From: Timema cristinae
Taxonomy: Eukaryota; Arthropoda; Insecta; Phasmatodea; Timematidae
Length of the DNA: 64,000 nt
Direction of reading: 5' to 3'
Assembly (NCBI GenBank): GCA_039000515.1
Contig: JBCFYV010000559.1
Coordinates: 118,501 to 182,500, forward strand
The translations under genes were made by a program, and so were the position numbers. Below the pieces are notes generated by a model. That model ran no database searches, had not been told where the DNA came from, and was given only the letters and a program-made list of their open reading frames with translations. This document shows positions 31,016 to 44,600 of this stretch, piece after piece (position 1 is the stretch's first letter; each line of letters starts with the position of its first letter).

Positions 31016-33480
31016 AAAAAAATAATTTTTTCACCTTTTTATTTTGGCCCCCTTTTAGCACCCTTTTGGGGGTTCTTAGGTGGTGAATGTTTTTATCTTC
31101 CCCATGGGATTTTATTTTGGGGTTTTAAATATTTTTCCCCAAGGGCCCAATACCCCGATTTTTCCCCATGGGGCCTTTTTAAACCCCAAAAATAATAATT
31201 TAACCCCCTAGACCCCTTTAAGGGGGGGAAAAAAAATTTAAAAAAAAAATTTTTTAAAAAAAAAAAAAATTTAATTTTTAAAAAAGCAGCTAAAAAAAAT
31301 TTAGAAGTTTGTATTTTTAAATTTTTTTTTTTTTTTTGGGGTATCTGTTTTGTTTGTAAATTTAAAAAAAATTTTAAATTTTTTTTAAAATTAAAAAAAA
31401 AAAATTTTTAAACGACACTTTAAAAAAATTTGGGGAAAAAATTCCCCTTTAAAAATTCCCCTACAAAGTGAAAGGGGCCCCTTTTCCCTTTAGCACCTTT
31501 TTTTGTTTTTAACGGACCAAACTTTTTCTTCTGTCTTTTGGGAAAGATTGGGCCCCTAGTAAAAGGGGTCCAAAATAAAAGGGGCTTTTTTCCCCACAAA
31601 ATCCCCGGGGCCCAAAAAGGCCCAAAAGGGGGGCAATTTTCTAAACATTGCAATTTTAGAAGCCCGACATAATTTTTGTGGGGGCGTCCCTGCGTCGGTC
31701 GTCCCCGGGGACACAACGCGAGAATTTAAAAAAAAAAAAAAAAAACAAAACAAGATTTTGAGTTTAAGATTTTCTCATTGTTTTTATCACAATTATTTTT
31801 TTTGCCGTCCCCTCCTCTCCCACACTGTCTCCTCGGGTCCCCCTCCGCCATATTATATTCTCGCACATGGGCGGAATGCAGGGGGGGAAGGTTCCAAGGA
31901 ACAGCTATGGCGAAGTAACAGGACAAGGGGCCTACCCTTTTTTCATTTTATTTTACATACTTTTCAGAATACAAAATTAAAAAAACCGAGACAACATTAC
32001 TAAATTGGTGATGCCGTTCTCTTCCCCCTTCCTGGTGTAACGGGTTTCCCACGTAAACCCGGGAGGGGGGAAAAATCGGCGGGGGGTTTGAGCTCTGAAG
32101 CAACCCCAAAAGGCCCCAAGGTTTTTCCCCGGAAGGAAAGTGGACGATGTGAAGGTAAAAGAATTCCCCGCAGAGCGGGGTTTTTTGAAGGAAAGGTTTT
32201 TTCCCGGTATATCGCGTGAAGGGCCGCTTTTGTCGGGGCCCAAAGGGCGCATTCCCCTTTGGGACCCGCGTTCCTCCTTTTCCCATTTAAGGGTGATGAA
32301 CCCAACTGCGATCTCCCCTCGTTTATTTCCAACGGATGGATAAAACCCCTTTGGACGATGGCCGCTTTGGGGCTTCAGGGTTTAACCCCCAACGTCCAAG
32401 GCTTTGGCGTCGGCCCGAAGAGGGTGGCTGGGGGGTCGGGTGGTTTTTTCCCCCCATTGGGCCCTGGCCCAAACCCCGGGGGAGTAAAGGAGTTTTAAAA
32501 AGCCCCCCCCCCGGACATCGTCGATACACTCTGGAGACAGCTTAGGCGGGCCGGGCGAAATTTTAAATTCCCACCCTGCAAATAAAACCGCCAATTTTTT
32601 GAACGTCCAAGTCGTGGGGGCCGGGGAGGCTGCTTGAGGTAGGTGACGGCCTTGTGCGGGGTGGATTGGGTAGTTTGCAAAGGGTTTTCCCGTTTTGTGC
32701 CCCAGATATAGCCCCCAAATAGGTGATTTGACGTCCCGGGGGTTTGGGAAGTTTTTTCCGTTCATTGATTTTGAACCCCAAAGGTTTTCTTAGAAGCCCG
32801 GGGACTTAAAAAAGGGGTTTCTTTTGTTTACTGTAGAACAGCAGTCACCCAATAGGTAATCCGTGAAGGGCTGGGGGGGCTTCTCATGGTTTGCGACTGC
32901 CTGTGTTGGATGCGCTGGGGGAGCTCGGCGCCGGGGGGGTGCCCCCTGGGAAACGCGTTGGGGCCATTTTTTTCTGCCCAGGGGGTGACCCCCGTTTGGG
33001 TTCCCCGGCCACTTCCCGACGGTTTTGGGGATTGGTAAAAAACCATTGGTGGGGTCGATTTTCCATAACCAGTCGTTGGCCCTGAGGGATTCCAATGCCC
33101 CCCCGCCGTCAAAGGGGGAGAATCGCGGGGTTTCGGTGTACGGGTTTTCCACCCGGAGATTTTCCTGAATCCGCGAACTGAGGGGTTTTGACTTGGGGAT
33201 GGCGAAGAGAGGGAAGGCTGTCTCCCCCGCAGGGCCCCCCCTAAAGCCCCCCTTTTTCCGAATCCAGCCCTCCCCTTTTCGCGGAGAAATTAGGGGCCCT
33301 TTTGGTTCTCATAAAGGGTTGGGCGGTCCCTCACGCGACTTTGGGAGGTCGACCCCCGGTTCCAAAGGGATAGTGAAGAAAGCGGTTCCCCCAAAATGAT
33401 CTTTTTTTAGTCCCGGTGTTTTGGGTCCGGGTTAAAATAAGTGCACTCCAAAAGGCTTAATCCTGGGCATCTCTGCCCAA
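31016..33480. other. Distorted sequence with no assignable gene
   Basis: An A/T homopolymer section (31016-31430) passes into GC-rich DNA at 32000-33400 with several overlapping open frames on both strands. One minus-strand stretch near 33060 (LRANDWLW...DPTNGF) recalls the end of a Ty3/gypsy protease, but no supporting domain is readable. Confidence 0.3.
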
Positions 33481-33484
33481 ACGT

Positions 33485-33680
33485 TTTTTAAATCACAACT
33501 TTGAATGGGGGGAATCCCGGGCCTCCCCGGGGTTTGGGGAATCCACTTTAAAAAACTGGGGTCCTCCATTTCATCTACAATCCCCCCTTTCCATTACACT
33601 TTAGCGTAATTTCGTAAAAACCCAAAACGGGTAGAAAGACGTGTTAAAAAATAATAAAAATAATAATAATAAAAAAATAA
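33485..33680 (+). mobile_element. SINE A remnant
   Basis: AACTTTGAATGGGGGGAATC, TCCTCCATTTCATCTACAAT, CATTACACTTTAGCGTAATT and AACGGGTAGAAAGACG followed by AATAAAAATAATAATAA reproduce the SINE A body and tail with many errors. The head is not visible. Confidence 0.7.
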
Positions 33681-34965
33681 TAAAAATAAAGATTACTTTT
33701 TGTAGAAATTTTAAACAAAACTTATCTACTAAGGGAATAATTTTTTTTTAAATTTTTGGCAAAAAAATAGTTTTTTGCAAAAAAAAAACTGAAAATACGG
33801 GGAGTTTAAAAAGTTTTCCCCTTTCTCCCCCAACTTCAATGTTCTTTAATAAAATTAAACCTTTTTTTAAACAAAAAAAAAATTTAAATTTGTTTATTTT
33901 AAATCTTTCTTTACATTACGGAAATAAACTAAGAGTTTTCTAAGGTTTATTTTTTTTAATTGCTTCTTCAAAGAAAAGTTTGTTATAAAATGCCTAAAAA
34001 ACCCAAAAACAGAAATTCACTTTTTTTTAAAAATTTAACAAAAGGGAAATTCTTTTGGGAGCTTTTTATCAAAAAAAGGGGTTTAAGGGTCCCCATAAAA
34101 CGATAGTTGCTCTAATGTTCTTGCGAAATCAAACTAAAGTAAAAGGTTTTTTTTTTTTATTTCTATTTTTTCCTCCATTACCGTATTTTACGTTTCCTTG
34201 TTTTGGGGAAAATAAAAAAAGGGAAATTTATTTATTTTTTCCTATAAAGACATTTTTTCATTCTCCCCTTTAATTTTCCGGGCATAATATTAAAAATTCT
34301 CCCAATTTCCACACACATTTTAAAAAAAAACAAAAGGAAAGGTTTTTTCACTTTCGTTTTTCAATAAGTGAAAAATGACCTGAAAAACGTTCATCAACCC
34401 GGGAAAATTTTTAAGTATCTTGACAATTTTCCATTAAATACACCAAAATTTTAAAAATTAATTTTTGGAGGGTTTTTCTTTCACTTGTTTCATGCCATTT
34501 TTTTTCCCTCATTTTCAGATGAACTGGGTTTAAAAATTTTCCATTTTGGGGGTTATATAAAAAGATTTTTTGTTCCTTTTTGTCTTTTTTTTTTTTATTT
34601 ATTTTAAATTTTTTTTTTCTTTGCATTTCATTTTGTTTTTTATTTTTACAGCTGTAATGATTAGAAATTACTTTAAAAACTTTTTTCTTATCAAAAAAAT
34701 TTAAAATTATTGGGCGGTCGTTTTTCATTTAAAAGGGGAAAAATTAAATCGTACCCCCGAAAATTCGCTCACTTGCTTTGGGTGGTATATACTTACGGAC
34801 TTTTGCTGTAGCAAAAACCTTTTCCCTTTGGATTTTTTGTCTTATTTCCTGAAACCTCCAAGTAAAAATTAACGCTCTTGGGCATTTAGTGCAAATACAT
34901 TGGGTTTATTTAAAATTTTTTTATCGACACTTGTATGATTTTGGGCGGGTAAAACATAAATATTT
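33681..34965. other. AT-rich distorted DNA, no gene seen
   Basis: Long A and T runs; the open frames here come from these runs and carry no domain. Confidence 0.4.
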
Positions 34966-36046
34966 TAATGAGCCCTGGCCCCCTTCAATTTCAAAATTTT
35001 TCCGCTTTTTTAAAGGGATATTTTCAACCTGGGGAAACTTTTCGGGGGAAGGCTTTTTGCTGGGGAAAAAGATTAAATTTTAAAAATTTTGGCCCTGCCT
35101 TTCGATTAATTTTTTTTTTACGGTTGAATCAAAAACGCCTTTTAAAAAACCCTTTGTATTTTTTAATCGGATTGTAATTTTTCCCTGTTCTCATCGGGAA
35201 ACGGTTTTCCATGAGTTCGGGTTGGGCTTTTGTCTACTCTCTACCCCTTGGAACCCCCTCGGCAGAGGGAAAAGGAGAAAATTTTAAAAAATTGATTGAT
35301 TAAGCACCCCGGCTCCCTTTTTCCGGGGTTCCCCTCGCCCACGTTTGGTCTTCCAGGAAATAAACGGGCGGCCAAAGGAGGCAGCACCCTGCCCCCGGGG
35401 GCGAGTCGGGGGTTCATTTTTTTTTAGATCAAAGGGGTTAAATTCGGCGTGGGGCCCTTAAAAAACCGGCAAACATGTTTTTTCCGACCCCTGCTCAAAA
35501 CAACCGGGGTCCATCATGGACGGTGTGTCGCGGTGGCCCCTTCATAAAAAAAGTCTAGAAGAGAGGAGATCATCGGCCCAATGGCCCCCCAACTCGGACC
35601 CAAAACATTGCCCCCTTTGGGTTTTTAAAAAAGGGAGGGGATCCCCTCCAGTGTGTGAATCTTGCTATGCTCCCGTTAATGGGGTATCACATTTTTCGTG
35701 GACTTTTCAAAAAGTATGTCCCTTTTCCCTTCTGGCTCTTTTTTTAAAAAAGGGTAACTTCGTTTTTTGTTTACTGACGTGCGGATGGAGTCAAAGAGTA
35801 ACTAATCTTTTTTTTTTTTTCTCTTTTTGAGAAATATTTCCAAATATTAAATTTTAAATTTTTAAATTTAAGGTTTAATTTATATTTAAAATTGTTTCAT
35901 TCTTTTCTGTGCTATGGGGCCTAACTTTTGTACTTTTTTTTCCTTTTAGGGGATTTTGATGGTTTTTTTAAATTTAAACCTTTTAAAAGGCCTTAATGAG
36001 GGGCTTTTTTTAAAAAATGTCCATAAAATCCAAAAATATAATAATA
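34966..36046 (+). mobile_element. LINE 3' fragment (copy 3)
   Basis: From about 35180 (TTCCCTGTTCTCATCGGGAA) it follows copy 2 from about 46980: GATTGATTAAGCACCCCGGC, GAGGCAGCACCCTG, CGAGTCGGGGGTTCA, CGACCCCTGCTCAAAACAAC, AGAGAGGAGATCATCG, TCCAGTGTGTGAATCTTGC and TATCACATTTTTCG. It ends near an ATAATAATAA tail. Only the end of ORF2 and the 3' UTR are present. Confidence 0.65.
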
Positions 36047-36539
36047 ATTTTTAAATTTTTTGAAAATTATTATAACATTTAAAAAAAAATGCCCCCCTTA
36101 ATTATTTGATTCAAGTTCTTGATCTCACTTGGTTTTTAAAATTTTCTTTTGGGATCCAAAAAGGAGGGAAAGAGGTTTTCCATTAAAAAATTTAAATACA
36201 AATACTTTTCATTACAGTTTTTTTTTTCATTATCATTTTTAAAGTTAACTTTATTGTAGTTAAACCAAAGGGCCTTTTTTTAACTTTTTCTTGCCTTTAA
36301 CGAGCCACCCTTTAAATATAAAAATAAATAAAAAATTTTTATAAACGAAAAAATAAAAACCCTTTTATTGTGGGCCCAAACCTTTTTTTCCTTCAATCGC
36401 ATGCACTCACTCCCAAAAAATATAGATCGGTTTTTTAATTTCAACCCCCTGTTTGAACCAGAGAACCTGTTTTACACTTTTTTACCTTAAAGGTAAAATC
36501 GTCCCCCTTTTTATACTGAAATTTGGGCCCAAGCTAAGG

Positions 36540-36810
36540 GGAAACATGTAACCCGCTTTGGTGTCCCGAAAGGGTAAAAAAGGCGCTACCCCTTAAAAAG
36601 TAAAACTAAAACTGCTGAAAGGGGAAAAGGTCGAATTGGGTCGGGTGTTTGAGGGGGATTTTTCAACATTTTTTTAAACCCCTCCCTCCTTTAAAAAACC
36701 CGGGGTACATTTTAAAGTAAAAAACCCTTTTCCTATACTTACTACCCCCATCAAATTATTAGATGATATAACACGAACGGGTTTAAAGACTTTGTGCAAA
36801 AAAAGTAAAA
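36540..36810 (+). mobile_element. Distorted SINE B/D-type remnant
   Basis: TTTGGTGTCCCGAAAGGGTA recalls a tRNA-like head, GGTCGAATTGGGTCGGGTG an old box B, and ATAACACGAACGGGTTTAAA the shared SINE tail. Base errors prevent a firm family call. Confidence 0.45.
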
Positions 36811-39800
36811 AGAGTGCAAGTAAAACTCCTTTCACCCCTGAAAGTTGGCTGCCCTTTACCTTGAAGTTTTAACACTAGGGGGGCCCTATCTTTAAGAATT
36901 TACGGCCATAAGGGAAAATCAGGCAACTTTAAAGTTTTAAATTAAATATCTTTCCTGTCAATTGAAAGAAATACACAATATTTATACAAAATATCAATAA
37001 AGTTTTTAAAACAAAATAAACACAAAGGAACATTCAATCCTACATTAGTCTGAAACAGGCAAAAACAACTGCAAGAAGCCATCCTTTCTATGGCCTGGCG
37101 TGGGGACGTGCCTGAGGTCGTCGCATGAAACTGGGATTACTATAAAAAAAACTGCCACCCTATGTTTACAAACGGCCCACGACCCTAAATGATACAGTGC
37201 ACCGCCCTATCATAGGAAGATTAAAATTTTCTAAATCAAGTAAAATTTTGGGGAAACCAAATAATATATAATTTTTTGCAAATACAAAACCGAAAAGCAT
37301 TTGTAAAAAATATACACTTGTTTCCCGAAACTTGAGAAAAAAAAGCAAACTTTTCCCACTAAAGAAACTAACAAATTTTATCATATTGGTTTGCTTATAG
37401 CTCAGAAAATTATTAGTTTTTAAAAAAAATACACTTCAAAAAAATAATTTTTATTTTTAATAATACTAAAAACATTGCAAAAAAAATGCTTTTTTTCTTA
37501 TCTCAAATGGTTTAAAAAGGGTAAACAAAATTTACAAATTTTTGCGTATTTAAAATACGGGCAAAAAAAATTTCCCCGGGGGAAAAAGAGAACTGTCCAT
37601 TTTTTTTTGTAAATTTTAAAAATGCTAGAAAACAAAATTTAAAATTAAAAAATTTCAGAGAGGGTTTTTTTTAAAAAATTTAAATTTTTTTTATTTTTTC
37701 CTTCAGTAAACTACCCTTAATTTTAAAGGTTGGGCATCTAATTTCTAAAATTACTTTTTTAGAACCTTATGAAAAATCCTAGATAACCAAGTGTTAGCCT
37801 GACGGGAAAATTTTGTTCGGGTCCCCGCCAAAAAACTGATTTGTTTGGGAATTGCAAAAAAAATTTTTTGTTTTCCAGGAGTCATAAAAAGTCGGGCACT
37901 AACTATCAAAAACTTGAGTTTTTAAATTTTTTTTTTCGATCAAATTTTTTATTTTCCAAGGGTCAAAGGACAAAATTTTTAAAAACCCAAAAACAGGACT
38001 TTTTAAAAATTAAGTCTTGCAAGTCAGACCTAAAAAACCTTTGGGGTTAAAAATTAAAATTAACGGTCCTTTGGGGAATAAAACTTGACTTTTTTTAAAT
38101 GCGCATTTTAAAAATTTCCTTTCCAAATTTATTTTTATATACGTTTTCAATTTTTAAAAATCGAAAAAATGCTATTTCTCATTCAGTTTTTTAAAAAAAA
38201 CATAGGCTACTATAATTTTTCCAAAAAAATAGCGTTTAATATACATTTAAACTTTTTAATAAAATATTCTTTTTTATAAACCTAAATTGTAAGTTAAAAA
38301 AAACACAACAACTAAAAATGTTTTGAAAATTTAGTGTGGTGTGTTTTTGGGGGGGTGAGGGGTTTCCTTTTTTTCCCTTTTTCCCCGGGATTAAGAAAAT
38401 TAATTTTACGGATGAACTAATGTCCAAAAACCACAAAGGAGAGGAAAATAATAAATTTCCGATCAATCATAAAACGGACGCTTTCTTTTTCTGTCCTTAA
38501 TTTTTAAAAAAACCGAGTTTTTCGTCCATTTTTTGTAAAGAATTTTTTAAACATATCAAATAACTTTTTTTAAATGATATTTTAAAGGTCCCCCTTTCAA
38601 TGTTTAATTTTTTTTTTCCTCGGGCGATGGCCAACCAAAGAAATTTGAAAATTATATAATATTTTTTCTATTTTTCCCTAAAGTTAAAAATAAATGGTTT
38701 TTAAGTTATCGCAAACATTTTTATTTTAGTTTTCCCCAAAATACACAAGGGGAAATTTTTAAACAAATAAAACTACCTCCGGTGGAAATTTTTTATAATA
38801 AACGTAACAAATTTAAAGAAGTTGATTTTAAAAAGATTTTTATAAAATGAAAATAAATGTCCCCGGGTTTTACGACCACATGGGAAATTTTTTTAAATTT
38901 CCAAAGATTGTGAAAAATTCTCTCTCTTTCTAAAACAAATTTAGGTTTGGGCTTTTGGGTTTTTGATTTAAATTTTTAGTGCAATTTTGGTTTTCTGCAT
39001 GGTGAAAATAAACAGGCCGGGGTTTCCCAGTAAATAATTTTTTTTTTAATAACCCCAATTCGATTACGTAATTAAATCCCGGGGCCTTTCCCTTTAATTT
39101 AAATGGAAAAATAATAGATTTGTGGGGGACCGTGACGTCACGTTTGATAGGTATTAAATTTGGGTTTTTATATGAAATAAAATAAATTTAAAGTTAATAA
39201 GGGGATTTTTGCATCTTAAAAGAAAAAACATGAATTTGTAAAGTTAATTTGAAACGGGCCCACTAGGCTTTTTTTGGCCAATTTAAACCATTACAGTTTA
39301 CTGAACTCCGGGGGCCGGGTTTTTCTTAAAAATCAAATATTCCCCGCTCCCGAAGAAAAAGAGGGAAACAACGAAAACTAATCACATTAAAGGGCAATTT
39401 GGTGCCATAAAATATTTTTAAACCCAACTTTTTAAAAAAATGTAGGGTCATAGCCTAACTAAAAGGTTATATATAGTGATTCACTCAAAATTTAAATCAT
39501 TACATTTTACCCAGCTTTTTAAGGGGGCCAAAAATTGGGTTTTCTTTTTTTGTACCCTTGTTAAGGGAAAGTAAGTAATACAGGGGTTGAAATTTTAGGT
39601 TTTAACTATAAAAGTTCAAAATGAATTAAATATTAATAATAAAAATAATTATCAATATTACTTTTACCATTGTTAAATACAAATTTTTGCGCCCAGGGGG
39701 GGTTTCCCTTTTTTGGGGCCCTCCTATAAAAAACGGGGGGTATAAAGTACATTCCCCATAGGGGTGATGTTAACCCGGCAGCGACAAAAGCTACTAGATG

Positions 39801-40660
39801 TACTCTATATACATTCCCCCCAAATTTTTAAAGATCTGCAAAACCCTATAAAGGGGATTAAAAAAAAAAGTTTAAAAAAAAAACTTTTTTTTTAATGTGT
39901 TTTTCTTTTTGAACCCCTTTTACATCTTGCTAAACTGGGAAACTACCACAAATTTCCTTTACAATAAATAAATCTAGGTTTTTAGTTTTTACTTAGGGAC
40001 CCATATTTTTTTTTTTCCTAAAGAACCTAACCGCGGGTAGGAAAAAAAATTTTGAAGAGGAAAAATAAACTTCCCCAAAAGGTAATCAAACCCAAACATT
40101 TTTACTGCGAAATTGGGACAAAAAACCCTTAGGATTTCAAAGAAAAATATAAGAACATGGGTTTGTAACAGTTTTATAATGAAATAAAATAGAATTTAAA
40201 GGTATAAAGGTAAACGTAAAAAAGTTTTCCAAAAAAGTGCACTAAATTTTTCTTTTTTTTTTAAAAAGTAAAATAAAATTTGGTCATATCCCAAAAAACG
40301 AATTTTACTTTTTCTTTTTTTGCAACTCAACTATTACCCCGGCTAGGTTTGGTAAAGCCGGCCCCCCCCCCCCCCCCTTCGCCCGGCCCTTAAGCCGCCC
40401 CGACCTTAACAATGGTCCCAATAAGCAAAAAAAAGCCAGTTTGGCCCCCCTTTTTAAATCGTGAAAATGAAAATTAAAAAAACTAAAATAAACACTATTA
40501 AAGCTTATTAATTTTAAAAACGAAAAAAATTTTGTAGACATTGTTTTTTTCTGTCGAATTGGGGCCCCAAAGAAAATCCACAGGCGGGCTATTTGAAAAA
40601 TTCTTCAAAAAAAAGAAATAAATTTTTCAGGGGGTCATAGTTTCATTTTTTAAGATATTT
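36811..40660. other. Distorted AT-rich DNA; one old repeat block near 37700
   Basis: No gene is visible. CAGTAAACTACCCTTAATTT at about 37706 with the following 100 bases parallels 4500-4620. A C-run lies at 40363-40377. Confidence 0.4.
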
Positions 40661-40662
40661 TT

Positions 40663-40987
40663 TAGTCTTTGGGTTTATTTTTTTTATTGGCACAAAAAAA
40701 GGTGAAACATACCCGTGTATTTTTTTAAAAGAAACCATTTTTTTTTTATAGTCTTGGGGCTTGTTTTTTTATTGCCCCACAAAGGTGAAACATACCGGTA
40801 TTTTAATAGAAACCATTTGTTTTTTTTAGTCCCTTTGGGCTTGTTTTATATTGCACACAAAGGGGGAAACATACCGTGATTTTAATAGAAACCATTTGTT
40901 TTTTTTTAGGGCCCCTTTGGGCTTGTTTTATAAATTGCACACAAGGGAAACATAAACCCTGTTTTTAATGAAACCCATTTGTTTTTA
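40663..40987. repeat. ~80-bp tandem repeat, four units
   Basis: Units of about 78-86 bp each read TAGTCTTTGGGCTTGTTTTA, TTGCACACAAAGGTGAAACA and TACCGTGATTTTAATAGAAA, then CCATTTGTTTTTT. They start near 40663, 40749, 40827 and 40907. Differences are mostly homopolymer length. Confidence 0.85.
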
Positions 40988-41609
40988 TAGTCATGAAAAC
41001 ATCATAGATATTCAAGATTGTATTTAAAAAAGCCTTTAAGGCGCTTAATAGTCGATCGTTAATTCATATACGCAAAACCAACCGGGGTTTAAAAACTTTA
41101 TGGTTGGAGGGTGCCCGGGAGTAGAGGAAAAAAACCGGGAGGAGGAAAAAAAAAATGACAATACAATTTGAATTGTGACCCCTTATTAAAATTTTTTAAA
41201 CTTCGAAATTTTTAAAAGAAAGTTGCTACCATACCCAAATTACCTTTCTTTTTCCCGGGGCATTAGGTCTTAAATGCCAAAACCCAAAAAGTTATTTTAA
41301 TTTTTGGGCTTTTTTAAATGAAAAAATTTAAAATTCCAAAAATGTTTACAAGACTAAATTTAAAATTTAAATGAAAATGAATATAAAATAATTTAAAAAA
41401 TTTTTTAATAAAGGGCATTATAACGGAGAGTGATATTTTAGTTTAAAAAAAATTAACCCCCTCTTTAAATTAAAATCGTCGCTCCCGCAAAATCCAAATT
41501 TTTTGACTTAAAATTTTTATATTTTTGTTCCTCAATTCTCAAATAAATAATTTTTTTTTTTTTTTTAAAAACGTTTAAAAAATTTTCTTAATTTTTTTAT
41601 TTATTGTAC

Positions 41610-44600
41610 CTCCCTGCGGACGGGTTTTTTAAAGTCCCCCAGTAACCCCTCTTGTCGTAAGAAGCGAAAAAAAAGGGGAGCTTCGTGCAGGAAATACCTC
41701 GTGTAAGGGAAAAAACCTTTCCTATATTTCCCCTTTTCCCTTTTTTCCCCTTTTTTCTTTTTCCCCTCTCCTTCTATATCCCTCCTTCCCTTTCCCCCCT
41801 TTTATTACTTTCCTTTCTTTCCTTTCCCTTTTCCCCCCGCCGTTTTATCCTGCACGGAGGCCCCTTTGGCCTTTCCCCTTTACGACCTTGGGGAAATAAC
41901 TCGGCTAAATTTTCTTTTATTATTGGATAAACCCCTGCTTTTTAATTTCCCGAATGAAAGTGTCCGTTGCAATACCCTTTGTAGAAGGCCTTAGGGTGGG
42001 CAATAACCGGTACCCCCCAAATTTTGGGGAAAAAATCGGGTTTCGTTTTATGAAGGGCCCGGAGTAAAAATTGGGACATTCCCCACACCCACATCTGCGA
42101 CGGGCCTCTGTCTCGGCTATGCCTATGCGAAAAGGTTTTTTGGGGGAGGGGGGTGGGGGGGGGGGGGGGTTGGGGGGGGGGGAGAGGGGGGGGTGGGGGG
42201 GGGGGGGGGGCGGGGCCCCGGGGAAGGGGGTTAGGGGGGGGGTTTTTTGGGGGGGGGCGGGCGGGGGGGGGGGGGCCGGGGGGGGGGGGGGGGGCCCCCC
42301 GGGGGGAATTTTTTCAAAATAAAAATTGGAGAACCCCCTTGGGGTTTACCCTTTTTTTTTCCTCCCAAAAAGTGTAAGGTTTTCCCTCCGAGGCTGGGGC
42401 AAAAATTTTCGCAGTTGGGAAAGTTTTTGCCAAAAATGAAAACGACTCCCGGCCCCCCAGGCGGAAAATAAAGGGGGGAAAACTAAAACCGGTCCCCCCA
42501 ATAAAAAAACCGGAAGGGGGGGAACCCCCTCCGGTTTCCCCAAAAAGTTTTGGGCCGGAAAGGGGGTCAAACCCCTTTTCCTCGAAAGGTAAATTTGGGC
42601 CATCTTTGGGGTTTCCTTAAAAAGGCCACCCCGATTAGGATCCCCCAAAAAAAAGGAAACCCTTTGGAAAAATAATTTATAACTTTCAAAACCACCCCTT
42701 TTTTAAAAAAAGGGGTTTCCACGGTTTCCAAGTTTCCCAAGGGTGGCCGTATGCCCCCACCCCCGGGGTGTTTTCGTGAGGAATTTTCAACAAGCCCGAA
42801 GTTTGGAACCAAACCTGGAAATTTGTGGGAAAAAAACCCACGAACAACCCTTTTAATCCTTTCCTTAAAAATTCCGGGTTTTATGCCAAGGGGATCCCCC
42901 CAACCCCCGGCCGGCTGGTTTTTGTCCGAATTTGGGTAAAATGGGGAAAAAACCTTTTAACCAAAAAGGAAGATTTTGGCCCCGGGCCCCGAAAAGAAAT
43001 TTAAAAACTGGGAATTTCAAGGGCCCCCGGTATTTCCAAAGGGGTTTGGAAAAAGTCCCCAAAAAAAAAATTGCCCTTAATGCCCCTTTTCCCCAAAATA
43101 TTGCAAAGACTCCTACAAAGTTTCCAAGGGAAAAAGTCCCACAAAAAAAAAACCCCAAAAGGCCCCTACGGGTTTAAAAGCAAAAAAAAAATTTTTTTAC
43201 AAGTTTTGGGCCCCTTTTAGAAAAAAAAAACCGGGGAACCCCGGGTTTTAAAAACCCCCCAAGGGGACCCCCCTCCGGGCCCCCCCCCTGTCCCCCCCTT
43301 CCCCCCCTTTGGGGAACTCCCATGAGCCCCCCCGGGGAAATAAACTACGTGCGGCCACTGTTTTAGTTTGCTCAAACCCCCGCCTCTGGGCCTCCAGAGG
43401 GCCGGGGTTAATTGGGGGAAACAGGTGAGGCCGGGAAAGGCGAAATCCCAACTGGTCCTTTAAGAAGGGCCAACGAAGACCGCCGAAAAAATTAATTTTA
43501 AAAAAAAATTTGAAGGGCCCTTTAAAAAACCTTCGCGCAAGGATTTCCCACACCCAGTCCTCCAAAAAAAACCGAAGCCTTTCCGAACGGGAAGGGCCAG
43601 GAGGACTGGGAAAGGCAAAGGACCTAAAAAAAAACCCTCAAACCCCAAATTTTTTAAAAATTTAAAAAAGTGGGCCTTGGGTTGCGAAAGGGTAATAAAT
43701 TTTTTTACAAAAACTTTGCCCCTACTTAAAAAAAGGGGAATTTTTGGGGTTTCTATGCTCGTGTAAAAAGGGAAATTTAAAAAAAAAAAATTTTTTTTCC
43801 CCCCAAACCTTTTTCCCTTTTTTTGTTTTCAGGAACCCCCCCTTTCCCCCCAAAAAAAAAATTCCGATTTTTTTCGTCCCGGGGGGACGTGTAAAAAAAC
43901 CCAAAAAACCTTTCTTTTAAACGGGGAAAAAGGGGGTGGGCTTAATTTCCCCAACAATATATATCAAAAAAAAAAATTTTCATCGTTTTTTTATTTTCAA
44001 TTGGGTTTGCGCCAGTCTTTCCTTTTTTTTGGGAAAAAGCAGTATGCTGCATAAACCCCCCCCCCCAGGGGAAAAAAATTTTTTAAAAGGGGCTTTTTTG
44101 GGCCCCTTTATGCAAAATTCCCGCCCCCTAAATCATCTTTGGGGGGGGTTTTTTTGCGCAAACCCCCGGTTTTGGGGGGCAAAATTTTAAAAAAAAAACC
44201 CGCGGGGGGGGATGGGAGAGGAAAAATTTTTGTCTCGGGAAACCTGGTGCTAATGAACACCGGGCCCAGACAAACTTCTTCCCCCTTTTTTAAAGGTTCC
44301 CCTGCCCTCGACCTAACTTTAAAGGGGGCCCAGGTTTAAAAAGGGCCCTCTTTTCCTTTTTGGGGTGGGGGATACGTATCTATTGGAAGGTTTCCCTTTC
44401 CCCATACTGCTTTTTTCCCCCCCCAAGATTCCCCAATTTTTGGGACGATTCCCCCCAAAAAGGGGGTTAAACGGGGCCCCCCGGGTAAATTCCCCGAGCT
44501 CGGGGCCTTTTTTTCCCCGAAACCCCTTCTCCTTACGTCGATGTTTTAAAATGGGGGATTTTTTCTTTTTTCGGGCATCGCGGCGGGGGGGGGCCTTTTC

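Noticed and set aside
31950..33200. Ty3/gypsy pol remnant on the minus strand
   Set aside because: A single protease-like phrase (LRANDWLW...DPTNGF) without RT or integrase motifs in badly distorted sequence.
40663..40987. CRISPR-like array
   Set aside because: Whole units are tandemly repeated with no unique spacers, in eukaryotic DNA.
42071..42471. Glycine-rich protein frames
   Set aside because: Direct consequence of the poly-G tract, which is likely artefactual.
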